A DNA stretch of 64,000 bases from assembly GCF_000712295.1 (NCBI RefSeq), contig NZ_JMKI01000036.1, forward strand, positions 146,503-210,502, read 5' to 3'. Of this stretch, positions 1-8,065 are shown in pieces. The DNA is from Synergistes jonesii (lineage in GTDB: Bacteria; Synergistota; Synergistia; Synergistales; Synergistaceae). Numbering within the stretch: position 1 is the first letter of the stretch; each line of letters starts with the position of its first letter. Position numbers and translations under genes: made by a program. Below the pieces are notes generated by a model. It worked only from the letters and a program-made list of their open reading frames with translations, was not told the origin of the DNA and did not search any database.

Positions 1-123
1 GAGCTCCGTTTCGAAGCCTTCCTTTTCGCACTCTTTCAACACGATGTTCATGTAGTAATCGGTGTTGGCGTCCCTTCTCATGCTTCCGGAAATTGCTATT
101 ACCTTGCCTAACGAATCAGCCAT
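1..123 (-). CDS. NADPH-dependent FMN reductase-like protein, N-terminal part (cut by window edge)
   Basis: Only the first 41 codons are inside the window. The ATG lies at 123 and a good ribosome site (AGAGGAGG-like) sits just upstream on the minus strand. The product begins MADSLGKVIAISGSMRRDAN, a beta-strand followed by the G-S-x-R phosphate-binding loop typical of the NADPH-dependent FMN reductase/flavodoxin-like fold. Members of that family bind FMN and reduce flavins, quinones or other acceptors. It lies in the same direction as the aminotransferase and isochorismatase-fold genes upstream, but a probable terminator separates it from them, so it may be transcribed on its own. The C-terminus and substrate cannot be judged here. 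Confidence 0.7.
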   Translation of the reverse strand, partial: MADSLGKVIAISGSMRRDANTDYYMNIVLKECEKEGFETEL

Positions 124-277
124 ATTACAATTTACCTCCTCTTATTTTGTGATACTAACCCTCTTCCTCTTGTAACATTTCGCGCATGATATAACCATTA
201 GTGTTTTGCCTCAGTCACCTCCCAGTTTCTGCGTTTTGTCCACATACGATAAACATGCAGGCGCTTTAAACCTTGTT

Positions 278-350
278 AAAAAGCGGCGCTCCGCTGCAAA
301 AAACTCTGCCAAATCCCTGCGACGGCATATTTCACGCCGCGGAGCGCCTA
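278..350 (-). terminator. Probable intrinsic terminator after the aminotransferase gene
   Basis: A 10-bp inverted repeat (285-294 with 339-348) is followed on the minus strand by a run of T residues (plus-strand A run at about 278-282). The loop is long (44 nt) and contains smaller self-complementary stretches, so it is not a textbook hairpin. It lies directly after the stop codon of the aminotransferase gene. Confidence 0.45.
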
Positions 351-353
351 TTT

Positions 354-1679
354 TTATTTTTCTACAGCCGCTATTGATTCGCTCAGCGCCCGCAGCGTCT
401 CCTTGACATCAGCTTCTGTGTGCGATGCAGACATCATGACCGACGGTTCGTTGCCTGACATATCCTTCAGTATTCCTCTGTTAACCATTTCAAACGAGAG
501 CTTTTCCATGTAGACGAAATCGACGTAGTTCAGCACATCACGGTAACTGCTTATCTTTTCCTTGTCGGTCTTAGCAAACCAGAAGACGCCTGGGAAGCCC
601 TGCACGACAAAGTGATATTTGCTCTCTGTCTCAAGCGTTTTCTTTATGCCGTCGAACAATTCCTGACCGCGCTTTTCATATGCGCTCCACACTTCGTCCT
701 TCGCAAGTTCGTCAAGTGTCGCAATCGCAGCCGCCGTAGCTATCGGGTTGGCATTGTATGTTCCGCCGTGCGGGACCTTGCCTTTGCCAGGACCTATCAG
801 ACTCATGATTTCACATTTACCGCCGAATCCTGCCAGCGGATAACCGTTGCTCATGGCCTTTGCGTAGGCGCTGATATCCGGAACTACGCCGAAACGCTCT
901 ACCGCGCCGCCTCTCGCGATTCGGAAACCAGCTTTTACTTCGTCAAATATAAGAACGATGCCGTACTTGTCGCAGAGGTCACGGAGAAATTTCAAATACC
1001 CTTCCTTCGGCAGAAGCACGCCGTTGTCCAGCATAAGGGGTTCGGTAACTATTGCAGCTATCTGGCTAGCATTCCTTTTTACTGTCTTTTCGAGAATTTC
1101 GAACTCATTCCACGGCTGGACAATAACTGTATCGCTGTAGCACTTGGGCACTCCTGGGCTGTAGGGAACCGCAGTCGGATTGTCAATGGGGCCCATCTCG
1201 TCAAGCGAGGGATACATTGAGAAAATAACGTCGTTATGTATGCCGTGATAGTGTCCTTCGAACTTTACTATCTTCTCTTTGCCGGTATATGCGCGGGCGA
1301 GCCTTATCGCATGCATTACAGACTCAGAGCCTGAGCATGTGAATCTGAACATCTCCACATGTTTGCAGAATTTTCCGACTCTTTCTGCCACTTCTATTTC
1401 GCGCTCATTCGAAAGTCCGAACAGCACACCATCGTCCATGACATCCCTTACTGCCTGCTGGACTTTGGGGTAGGCGTGGCCAAGGATAACCGGGCCATAG
1501 GCCATCCTGTAGTCGATGTACTCGTTGCCGTCGACATCCCATATGTGCGAGCCTTTAGCCCTGTCTATGAAGAGCGTAGCCGGCTTCGCCCAGTAGCGGC
1601 TGTTTGACGCTACGCCGCCGGGGATATGCTTCTCTGTTCTTGCGAACAGAGCGTTCGACTTGTCAAACTTGAAAGCCAT
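354..1679 (-). CDS. Class III PLP-dependent aminotransferase, glutamate-1-semialdehyde aminomutase-like
   Basis: This 441-aa protein has the full length and layout of class III (fold type I) aminotransferases. It carries the pyridine-binding aspartate in IFDEVKAGFR (D246) and the Schiff-base lysine in SAYAKAMSNG (K274), with the Gly/Ser-rich cofactor phosphate region around TCSGSES (115-120). The closest family feel is glutamate-1-semialdehyde 2,1-aminomutase (hemL-like), but no heme genes are nearby. The partner is an isochorismatase-fold hydrolase 22 bp upstream, so a catabolic aminotransferase acting on an omega-amino or beta-amino acid is at least as likely as an aminomutase. The start is the ATG at 1679 with a GGAGG-type site upstream. 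The exact substrate is unknown. Confidence 0.85.
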   Translation of the reverse strand: MAFKFDKSNALFARTEKHIPGGVASNSRYWAKPATLFIDRAKGSHIWDVDGNEYIDYRMAYGPVILGHAYPKVQQAVRDVMDDGVLFGLSNEREIEVAERVGKFCKHVEMFRFTCSGSESVMHAIRLARAYTGKEKIVKFEGHYHGIHNDVIFSMYPSLDEMGPIDNPTAVPYSPGVPKCYSDTVIVQPWNEFEILEKTVKRNASQIAAIVTEPLMLDNGVLLPKEGYLKFLRDLCDKYGIVLIFDEVKAGFRIARGGAVERFGVVPDISAYAKAMSNGYPLAGFGGKCEIMSLIGPGKGKVPHGGTYNANPIATAAAIATLDELAKDEVWSAYEKRGQELFDGIKKTLETESKYHFVVQGFPGVFWFAKTDKEKISSYRDVLNYVDFVYMEKLSFEMVNRGILKDMSGNEPSVMMSASHTEADVKETLRALSESIAAVEK

Positions 1680-1701
1680 AAACTTTTCCTCCTTTGCATT
1701 A

Positions 1702-2403
1702 TTAAAGATTATTTTTTATGAGTTCGATGATTTCATCCGAGCTCATGACTGTGCAATAAATATTGTTCATTATCGTTAGTTCCGCATCGTGCAGTTCCAT
1801 AGTTGCGGCTGCGCAGCAGTCCTCTGCGACTATTACCTTAAACCCATGATCTGCGAGGCTGCGTACTGTCGACGCTACACACTGGTCTGTAACTATGCCT
1901 GTAACAATGACAGTCTCAATGTCCATATTCCTGATGAGAGTGGCGTAATTCGTGCCTGTTACTACGCTGTCGGTAGTCTTGTTGACTACGATCTCATCCC
2001 CCATCGGCTTGAGTTCGTCGACCATCTGTGCGGCGTATGAGTTAACCGGTATAAGCATATTGTTCCAGCCGGGCGTCTTTTGAACGATGCACCTGTCCTC
2101 GCCGGTTTCCTTGAGGCAGGCAATGCGCCCGTACGTAACCTCAATACCGTTTTTCCTCATGAACTCAATGAGCTTTTTTGTATTGGGAATAACCACATCG
2201 TCAAGTCTGTCGTGGAATGGAACCCAACGATCCCATTCACCGTTTTTCTTGAAACCAAGGGCTTCGCCGAAATCCCTGAGGACAAATTCGTTCTGCATAT
2301 CTACGACAAGCATGCACGTCCTGCGCGGGTCAATCTTAACTTCCGGCGGGTCGCCGGCTGTCGCATAATAAAATGAAACATATTTCCGTGTTGTTGCAGC
2401 CAT
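1702..2403 (-). CDS. Isochorismatase-family cysteine hydrolase
   Basis: A 233-aa alpha/beta hydrolase of the isochorismatase superfamily. The catalytic triad is visible: Asp in LVVDMQNEF (D35), Lys in VVNKTTDS (K142) and the nucleophilic Cys in VTDQCVAST (C175). A TGTNY stretch beyond the lysine is common in amidohydrolases of this family, such as biuret, ureidoacrylate and N-carbamoyl amidases. It is probably the first gene of a minus-strand unit, with the aminotransferase 22 bp downstream. Together they suggest release of ammonia or a carbamoyl group from a nitrogen compound followed by transamination. Family membership is secure; the substrate is not. Confidence 0.88.
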   Translation of the reverse strand: MAATTRKYVSFYYATAGDPPEVKIDPRRTCMLVVDMQNEFVLRDFGEALGFKKNGEWDRWVPFHDRLDDVVIPNTKKLIEFMRKNGIEVTYGRIACLKETGEDRCIVQKTPGWNNMLIPVNSYAAQMVDELKPMGDEIVVNKTTDSVVTGTNYATLIRNMDIETVIVTGIVTDQCVASTVRSLADHGFKVIVAEDCCAAATMELHDAELTIMNNIYCTVMSSDEIIELIKNNL

Positions 2404-2996
2404 TTAAATCTCTCCTCCTCTTTTTGTAATAGCAGCCTGTTTTTTATTTTTTTAATTTATCTTGATAAAAAACCAAAACCAAACATTAACGGATATTAAA
2501 AAACAAATCTTCTTAAGTTATTTTTCTCATTTTTCTGTCTTAATTTGCCGCTTTAATTTAATAATATTACTTTACACCAGAGTAAGAAAATTTAGTTTTT
2601 ATATCTGACCAGAAAAATTAACAAATATCACCATACACAGCCGTGTATTTTTGACGCCAGACGAAAGCAGAATATACCGTCTGCATGGCTGCCGCTGCCT
2701 CGTCTGAGCGCATTTGCCCACGGCAGGCAGGCATATGAACGTATTTTAACTGTTTACGAATATGGTCAATTATGGTTGAAAAAACCTTGTTTGTCATAAA
2801 GAGGCTTGCGTGTTTGGCAAGAGACTCCGTCATGATTATTAACAAATAATGTAGGTTTTCAATAGATGCGTTACAGAGGCCAAGGTCAGATGCAAAGGCT
2901 TCCTGAGGATGAGGTTAAGGGAATTTGAACAAATAATTGCGGACATGCCTGCCTGCCGTTAATGTTTAGCCACTACGAAAAACTATAAGGAGGCTG
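2404..2996. other. Intergenic AT-rich region, no supported gene
   Basis: Nearly 600 bp without a convincing gene. The part next to the isochorismatase gene (2420-2610) is strongly AT-rich and probably carries its minus-strand promoter. The part from 2850 on leads into the IS481-like transposase remnant and probably includes the left flank of that element, but I could not identify its terminal repeat. Confidence 0.5.
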
Positions 2997-3388
2997 GTGT
3001 CCACATTAAATAGGATAGCACAAGATGTCCGTTTCAGAAAAGCTGTAATCAAGTACGTTAAATCTTATGGCGTTAAAAAGGCTGCCATTAAGTATAAGAC
3101 CAGCAGGACTTTTGTCTACCGGTGGCTGAATAGGTATGACGGGACCGACTCTTCTCTTATGAATCTTTCTAAGCGTCCCCGCCATCACCCTGATGAACAT
3201 TCTGAGGCAGAACTTAAGCTGATCTTCAATATGAGAAGGCGGAATGAGCACTGCGGGCTCGTCGTCCTGTGGGTCAAACTGCGAAAAAGGGGTATAGAAG
3301 AGATATCTCATCTTTGTACAGGGTGCTTGTACAGTATAGGCTTAAACGCCGAAAACTGCCAAATCCAAAGTATGTCCGAGTGGTGTAG
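2997..3388 (+). pseudogene. IS481/IS3-type transposase remnant, N-terminal helix-turn-helix part, frameshifted
   Basis: A GTG start at 2997 with AAGGAGG upstream opens a reading frame with a helix-turn-helix (VKKAAIKYKTSRTFVYRWLN) followed by the basic SKRPRHHP linker and a second HTH-like region (AELKLIFNMRRRN). These are the usual N-terminal features of IS481/IS3-like DDE transposases. The frame is lost near 3290 and resumes in another frame (SSLYRVLVQYRLKRRKLPNP) until a stop at 3386-3388. No catalytic DDE core is present, so this is an inactive fragment. It directly abuts the IS256-type remnant, which may have been inserted into it. Confidence 0.75.
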
Positions 3389-4445
3389 AATGGAAGCACT
3401 GCAACGGAGGTTTACATTATGGTCAGAAAGAAGCGCACACCTGAAGAAGAAGCACGCCGCGAGGCAATCCGAGCCGAGAATTGCTGAAGACCGCGGATGT
3501 CAGCAGCATGGACGACATTCAGAATCTCTTCAAGGAAACGATCGCGGCGTTCATGGAAAACAGGCTCGACGCTGAACTTGAGGACGAACTCGGCTACGGC
3601 AGGTACGACAGCAAAAACAAGAGCACGGACAACAGCCGCAACGGACACGGCAGCAAGACCCTGCATACGCGCTTCGGCGACGTCGGCATATCAGTGCCGC
3701 TAAATCGTAACAGCGAGTTCGATCCTCAGATACCCAAGAAGAACCAGACGAGCATCAGATAAAGACATCAAGGGAAAGATACTCTCAATGTACGCCAAAG
3801 GTATGACCACCTCGGACATCGTAGCCCATATCCGCGACATATACGGCATAGATATTTCCGACACTACGGTAAGCCGCATCACCGACAGGATCTTCCGGCA
3901 GCCAAAGAATGGCAGTAGCGTCCGCTTGAAGCCGTCTACGCGGTAGTATTTCTCGACGCGATCCACTATCACGTCAGAAGCGAAGGATAGGTAGTAAAAA
4001 AGGTAGTATACATCGCCATAGGCATCGCTCTTGACAGACATAAAGACGTTCTGGGCATGTGGGTAGGAGAGAACGAAAGCGCCAAGTTCTGGGCGTCAGT
4101 TCTGAACGGCATGAAGAACCGCGGAGTCGAAGACACCTTCATTGCCTACACTGACAATCTTGCCGGGTTCTCATCCGCGATAGAGGCGGTATTTCCCCGG
4201 GCTGAGATACAGAACTGCATCATCCACCAACTCAGGAACTCCGACAAATACGTGTCCTATAAAGATTTAAAGCCGTTGACGGCCGACCTGAAAGCCGTTT
4301 ACACCGCCCGTCGACGAATCTTCGGCTCTTGATGTGCTGGACGGCTTCGCTGAGAAATGGGATGCGAAGTACCCGAAGATATCAAAGTCGTGGTGGGAAA
4401 ACTGGGCCGGCCTCAGTATATATTTCAAATACCCGCAGGAGATTA

Positions 4446-5283
4446 GATAGTGTCTACACGAGAGAAGTGATATAATGGCGTCGAGAAGGGAGAGTCATTA
4501 TGAATAATGCTCAACATCGACATGATATCGACGACAAAGCATGGGCGAAACTGGAACCCATGCTGCCCGGTCAACGTGGACAGTGGGGCGGTATAGCCAA
4601 GGATAATAGGAGATTTATCAATGGGGTATTTTGGATTCTTCGCACTGGCGCGCCGTGGAGGGACTTGCCGCCCGCCTATGGGAAATGGGGCACGGTGCAT
4701 CAGCGCTTCCGCCGCTGGAGAGACAAGGGCATATGGGATAAAATCCTTGAGGCATTGATAGACGACCCTGATTACGAATGGCTCATGATAGATGCAAGCC
4801 ACTGCAAGGTTCATCCGCACGCTGCCGGTGCAAGAGGCGGCAATCAGGATATGAGCCGCACAAAAGGGGGCTCAACACCAAGATTCACCTTGCCGTGGAT
4901 TCGTCTGGTATGCCGGTCAGAGTTATTATCACAGAGGGCACCAGAGCTGATTGCAAGGAAGCTGTACATCTTATTTCAGGGATAGAGGCGGAGAATCTTC
5001 TGGCGGATAGAGGCTATGATACGGCAGAGATAATATCGCACGCTACCGCCGCCGGGATGAACGTCGTGATCCCACCGAAGAAAAACCGTAAAATTCAACG
5101 CGACTATGACCGTTATCTCTACAGGATAAGACATCTTGTAGAGAATGCGTTTCTATGGCTCAAACGCTGGAGGGGCATCGCTACACGCTATGCGAAGAAC
5201 ACGGCGTCATTCTTAGCCGCCGTCCAGATCCGATGTATTGCAATTTGGCTCAATGTTTTAACATAACTCGTGTAGACACTGTC
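4446..5283 (+). mobile_element. IS5-family element, IS427-like, complete, 838 bp
   Basis: Terminal inverted repeats of 17 bp (4446-4462 and 5267-5283) differ at one position and share the core AGTGTCTACACGAG. The element is flanked by a 2-bp TA duplication (4444-4445 and 5284-5285). Removing it together with one TA exactly restores the IS256 transposase reading frame at the insertion point. Length, repeat type, TA target and a two-frame transposase fit the IS427 group of IS5. The element looks intact and could still be mobile. Confidence 0.9.
4500..5266 (+). CDS. IS5/IS427-type transposase in two frames, probably joined by a programmed -1 frameshift
   Basis: The first frame starts at ATG 4500 (MNNAQHRHDIDDKAWAKLEP) with the N-terminal DUF4096-like region ending in RTGAPWRDLPPAYGKW. 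The second frame carries the catalytic core. Translation in the first frame up to ...MSRTK and then a -1 slip on the A-AAA-GGG stretch (about 4861-4867) gives a continuous protein of about 255 aa. The DDE residues are visible: D in MIDASHCKVH, D in LLADRGYDT and E in HLVENAFLWLKRWRGIATRY. Two-frame transposases with this slippage type are normal for the IS427 group. It appears intact, unlike the transposases around it. Confidence 0.87.
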
Positions 5284-5689
5284 TAGAAGACTGATGATAT
5301 ACACCACCAATACCCATAGAGGGCTTCAATCGTCAGCTGAGAAAAGTGACAAAATCAAAATCAGCCTTTCCTACAGACGACAGTCTCTTGAAAATGCTGT
5401 ATTTGGCGATGAAGGACGTCACGAAGAAATGGATGGGCAGGCGTCAGGATTGGAGCGTCATCCATGCCCAGCTGGGCGTGTTCTTAGCAGAGCGCATGCC
5501 GGACTGAAACGGTATGGACGTGTACTATAACAGCCAGGCGCCATGCCTAGGGGGCAAGGCTCCGCTTGGCGGCTGGGTTCCAGTTGCCTTGATAAGCGGC
5601 ATCGCCGGCGCTAACTTATAGACAAGGCGGCAGGGTAGTAAGCCGCTGCCGCCTGTCAAAAATCACGTTCTATTCGCACCGTTCGAGGG

Positions 5690-5715
5690 CGTTTACACAA
5701 AATATGGGGAAGACC
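5690..5715 (+). repeat. Right end of the decayed IS256-type element
   Basis: The stretch GTTTACACAAAATATGGGG resembles the terminal inverted repeat of IS256-family elements and lies about 180 bp downstream of the transposase stop. No matching left end was found near 3400, where the element abuts the IS481 remnant. Confidence 0.5.
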
Positions 5716-5745
5716 CTTTTATTCGCCGGCCTGGCTTTGTTTATT

Positions 5746-5788
5746 TAAAAGAGCCGTATCCAGCCGACGGGCTGAGCACGGCTCTTTG
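5746..5788 (-). terminator. Intrinsic terminator, probably for the TM1266-like gene
   Basis: A symmetrical hairpin (AAAGAGCCGT ... ACGGCTCTTT, with an inner AGCC/GGCT stem) is followed on the minus strand by TTTTAAAT. It sits about 75 bp after the stop of the minus-strand gene at 5861. It could also stop plus-strand transcription out of the IS region. Confidence 0.6.
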
Positions 5789-5860
5789 ATTCAACGCGAT
5801 CCGCCGTCTTATCGAAAGCCTTCAAGCGCGCCCGTCTTTTATTGCCTGGGCGCCGCGCGG

Positions 5861-6121
5861 TCAGTCTGAAAGGTCGGCCAGCTTGGCCTTTACGCCTTCG
5901 AGAGCGCTGAGCTTTTTCTCAAGCTCCTTCGAGATTTCGGCGTCGCAGCAGAGCTGAAGGACCAAAAGCCCGGAGGGGGAGCACGTGCCGGGCGTCGACT
6001 GGTCGTGCAGCCCTAGCCTCGTCATTATGGAGCAGCCGTATTCCGTCAGGATGCGCTGCACCTCGACCGCGCTTTTGCCGCGGTCGGCGATTCTTACCGC
6101 CATGATCTGATAGCAGTTCAT
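5861..6121 (-). CDS. TM1266-like putative iron-only hydrogenase system regulator (ACT/NikR-C-like fold)
   Basis: The start chosen is the ATG at 6121, preceded by AGAGGAG at proper spacing. The frame is open further upstream but without a better site. The 86-aa product reads MNCYQIMAVRIADRGKSAVE, then GCSIMTRLGLHD, SPSGLLVLQL and a C-terminal helix. This matches the small TM1266 family, annotated as putative iron-only hydrogenase system regulators and built on a ferredoxin-like/ACT fold. Such genes usually sit next to [FeFe]-hydrogenase maturation genes, but none is seen in this window. The function is a family-based guess. Confidence 0.65.
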   Translation of the reverse strand: MNCYQIMAVRIADRGKSAVEVQRILTEYGCSIMTRLGLHDQSTPGTCSPSGLLVLQLCCDAEISKELEKKLSALEGVKAKLADLSD

Positions 6122-6489
6122 TATCAACCTCTCCTCTTTTTCGTATTTCGTAGCAATTAGAAAACAATTTACTTTATACAGTCTAACATATTTCAGAGGA
6201 GGAGGCAATTGAAATTTTTTGTTGTTGCTCTATGATAATGTCCCCCCATAATCGTTCTGAGATAACGCCACTATGAGGCAGATCATGATGAGTATGACAT
6301 ACAAGACCAGCTATAAAGACAGTCGAAACATCGCCCTCTCGCTGTCAGCAAAAGCAGCTTCGAAAGTTGGGAAGATTCGGATGAAACAAGGGCGGCCGCG
6401 AATCGCACGGTTCGCGGCCGCCGCAGCTAAGTGGTATATATTAGAAGTCTTGTTTTTCAGCGAATTACAGGGTTCAGGCCCGCCGGTCT
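6122..6489. other. Intergenic region with a strong inverted repeat at 6392-6422
   Basis: There is no supported gene. The perfect 11-bp-arm hairpin at 6392-6422 (GCGGCCGCGAA arms) lies about 65 bp downstream of the stop of the minus-strand secreted-protein gene and may end its transcript, although the T-run after it is poor. The AT-rich part near 6130-6250 probably carries the promoter of the TM1266-like gene. Confidence 0.45.
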
Positions 6490-7689
6490 TTAGCCGTGCC
6501 CTCCGCCGCCGCCTTTGCCGGAACCGCCAGCGCCGGCGGCTTCTTTAGCTTTTTTGAGCTTTTCCGCTCCTTCGTGTCCGGGGGCCTTCGGATCCTCGGA
6601 AGTGCCTAAGATTTTCGGTATCCAGTAATCTTTCGTTGCATCGACGATGTTGACTGTGGTTTCTGCCGCTCCTGAAATCCCGGTTACTACACCACTGGTG
6701 ATGGATAGAGCACTGCCATAGAGGTTGATTTTTTTCAGATCCTTCCTAAACTCGGTACTGCTGTTATCTTCATCTACTACGACATCGGCAAAAGCTAAAC
6801 TCGCCTCTGCCGTCTGAGTTATGCCAAGTGTGACTCCGAGCCCTATTGCCCCCAACATTCCCAGGACTGCTAATGTTGACACCGCCGGCGCGCCCAAAGC
6901 TACAGCTCCAGCCAGTGTGCCCACAGCTGACACGGTGCCGACTGCCGCAAAGGCGGCAGTCGCGAGGAAGACTGTACCTGCGGCTAAAATCTCTCCACCC
7001 CTGTAGACAGTCGCCATCGTAAAGTACCTGTTCTTGAACTGTTCCACCTCCTTATCGACTTTATCAGCCATTGCACTTACCTTCTCACCGACTGCATCCA
7101 TCGCTGCGCCGGCCTTCTCAACGACTGAATCCATCACTTCGCCGGCCTTCTCAACGAATGCGTCTGCCGCCGATACGGCAGCATCAGCGATTGTGTCGGC
7201 GGCGTCCGCGACGCTTTGGAGCCCGCTCTTGATTTTGTCGAGCACGGAGAAGTCGAAAGCGTAGGCAGGAGTGGCGAATATATAACTCAGCGCCTTCGCC
7301 AGCAGAGTCCTCTCCTCTTCGTCCATACCGGCCATCGCCAACTTCGCCATATCTATGTTGCGAATGTATCTCTTAGCGCTGGCGCTCAGCTCTTTATTCA
7401 GGATTCTCAGCTCGAAGAGCATCGCTTTGAGCTCTTCTTTGGTAAGCGCTTTTTTGCCTCCGTATTTGGCGTCGTATATCTGCTTTAAGAAGTATCTGTT
7501 GCCCATCTCCGCGTTGAGGAAAGCCTCGATGTATTTGTCGTGCTCCTTCATTATCAGTTCCGTGTACTTCTGCGGAAGGGCGACGCCCTCCGGCTCGCCC
7601 CCGGCGGCAAAAACCGCGGGGGCGCTTTGGAATATCATGGCGCACACCAATATCACGGCGGCGGCTCTAAATATTTTTTTACTTTTCAT
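6490..7689 (-). CDS. Secreted alanine-rich protein of unknown function with a hydrophobic hairpin
   Basis: I do not recognise this 399-aa protein. It begins with a clear Sec signal peptide (MKSKKIFRAAAVILVCAMIF, cleavage likely after AVFA near residue 28). Residues 31-150 are charged and helical. Residues 150-220 form a long amphipathic Ala/Val/Asp/Lys helix with loose repeats (AADAFVEKAGEV, SVVEKAGAAMDAV, GEKVSAMADKVDKEV), resembling an apolipoprotein- or LEA-like segment. Residues 232-292 are a long Gly/Ala-rich hydrophobic stretch, enough for a membrane hairpin. The tail ends in a Gly-rich GKGGGGGHG. The only cysteine is in the signal peptide. The layout suggests a secreted membrane-active or surface-associated protein, and a pore-forming toxin-like role is possible but unproven. 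It stands alone, divergent from the alpha-2-macroglobulin gene. Confidence 0.6.
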   Translation of the reverse strand: MKSKKIFRAAAVILVCAMIFQSAPAVFAAGGEPEGVALPQKYTELIMKEHDKYIEAFLNAEMGNRYFLKQIYDAKYGGKKALTKEELKAMLFELRILNKELSASAKRYIRNIDMAKLAMAGMDEEERTLLAKALSYIFATPAYAFDFSVLDKIKSGLQSVADAADTIADAAVSAADAFVEKAGEVMDSVVEKAGAAMDAVGEKVSAMADKVDKEVEQFKNRYFTMATVYRGGEILAAGTVFLATAAFAAVGTVSAVGTLAGAVALGAPAVSTLAVLGMLGAIGLGVTLGITQTAEASLAFADVVVDEDNSSTEFRKDLKKINLYGSALSITSGVVTGISGAAETTVNIVDATKDYWIPKILGTSEDPKAPGHEGAEKLKKAKEAAGAGGSGKGGGGGHG

Positions 7690-8065
7690 CCGTCAAAATC
7701 CTTTCGTATTTTTCTCATGTTCATAGGATAGGCTTTCTTCCATTGCGTCAAGGCCGGAAATCCCGGCGGCGAAGCGAAAAAAGTCTCTCGTTACTTAATT
7801 CGGCGATCCCTCCTTACCGTGACGGGGCCGTCCGTAAAGTTCAATTCCATTAAATTAATCCGGCTCCTCTCCTTTCCTATGTTTCTGTTAGCCATAGAAA
7901 GCTGTTAATATGTAAAGTATATCATCTTCAACATGGCAAAGCAATTGAATGTTCGCGGGGCGCGTACACGCGGGGGTTTTTCCGCCGCTTGCATTATCGC
8001 GCGCTCTGCTGAATAATTATGCCGCATACGGCAATAAACGGAAAATCAAGACGGAGGTGTTTCCT
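7690..8065. other. Divergent intergenic region
   Basis: This 376-bp spacer lies between the divergent secreted-protein gene and the alpha-2-macroglobulin gene and must hold promoters for both. AT-rich patches are at 7700-7740 and 7885-7950. An open frame reaches into it from the macroglobulin gene, but the ribosome site at 8051-8057 supports the later start. Confidence 0.4.

Larger units (their letters stand above)
3419..5507 (+). pseudogene. IS256-family (Mutator-type) transposase, multiply broken and interrupted by an IS5 element
   Basis: Reading across frames gives a near-complete IS256-family transposase. MVRKKRTPEEEARREAIRAE starts at 3419, the central part includes MTTSDIVAHIRDIYGIDISD, VLGMWVGENESAKFW and IQNCIIHQLRNS, and the end includes IYTTNT, LRKVTKSKS and VIHAQLGVFLAERMPD before a TGA at 5505-5507. 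I count at least four frameshifts (near 3478, 3755, 4309 and 5310) and two in-frame CAG-to-TAG type stops (near 3942 and 3988). An 838-bp IS5-type element also splits the gene after codon GAG-ATT. The gene cannot make an active enzyme. Its decay predates or accompanied the IS5 insertion. Confidence 0.88.

Noticed and set aside
2618..2845. Minus-strand open frame of 75 codons
   Set aside because: No ribosome site, no recognisable motif and AT-rich noncoding surroundings.
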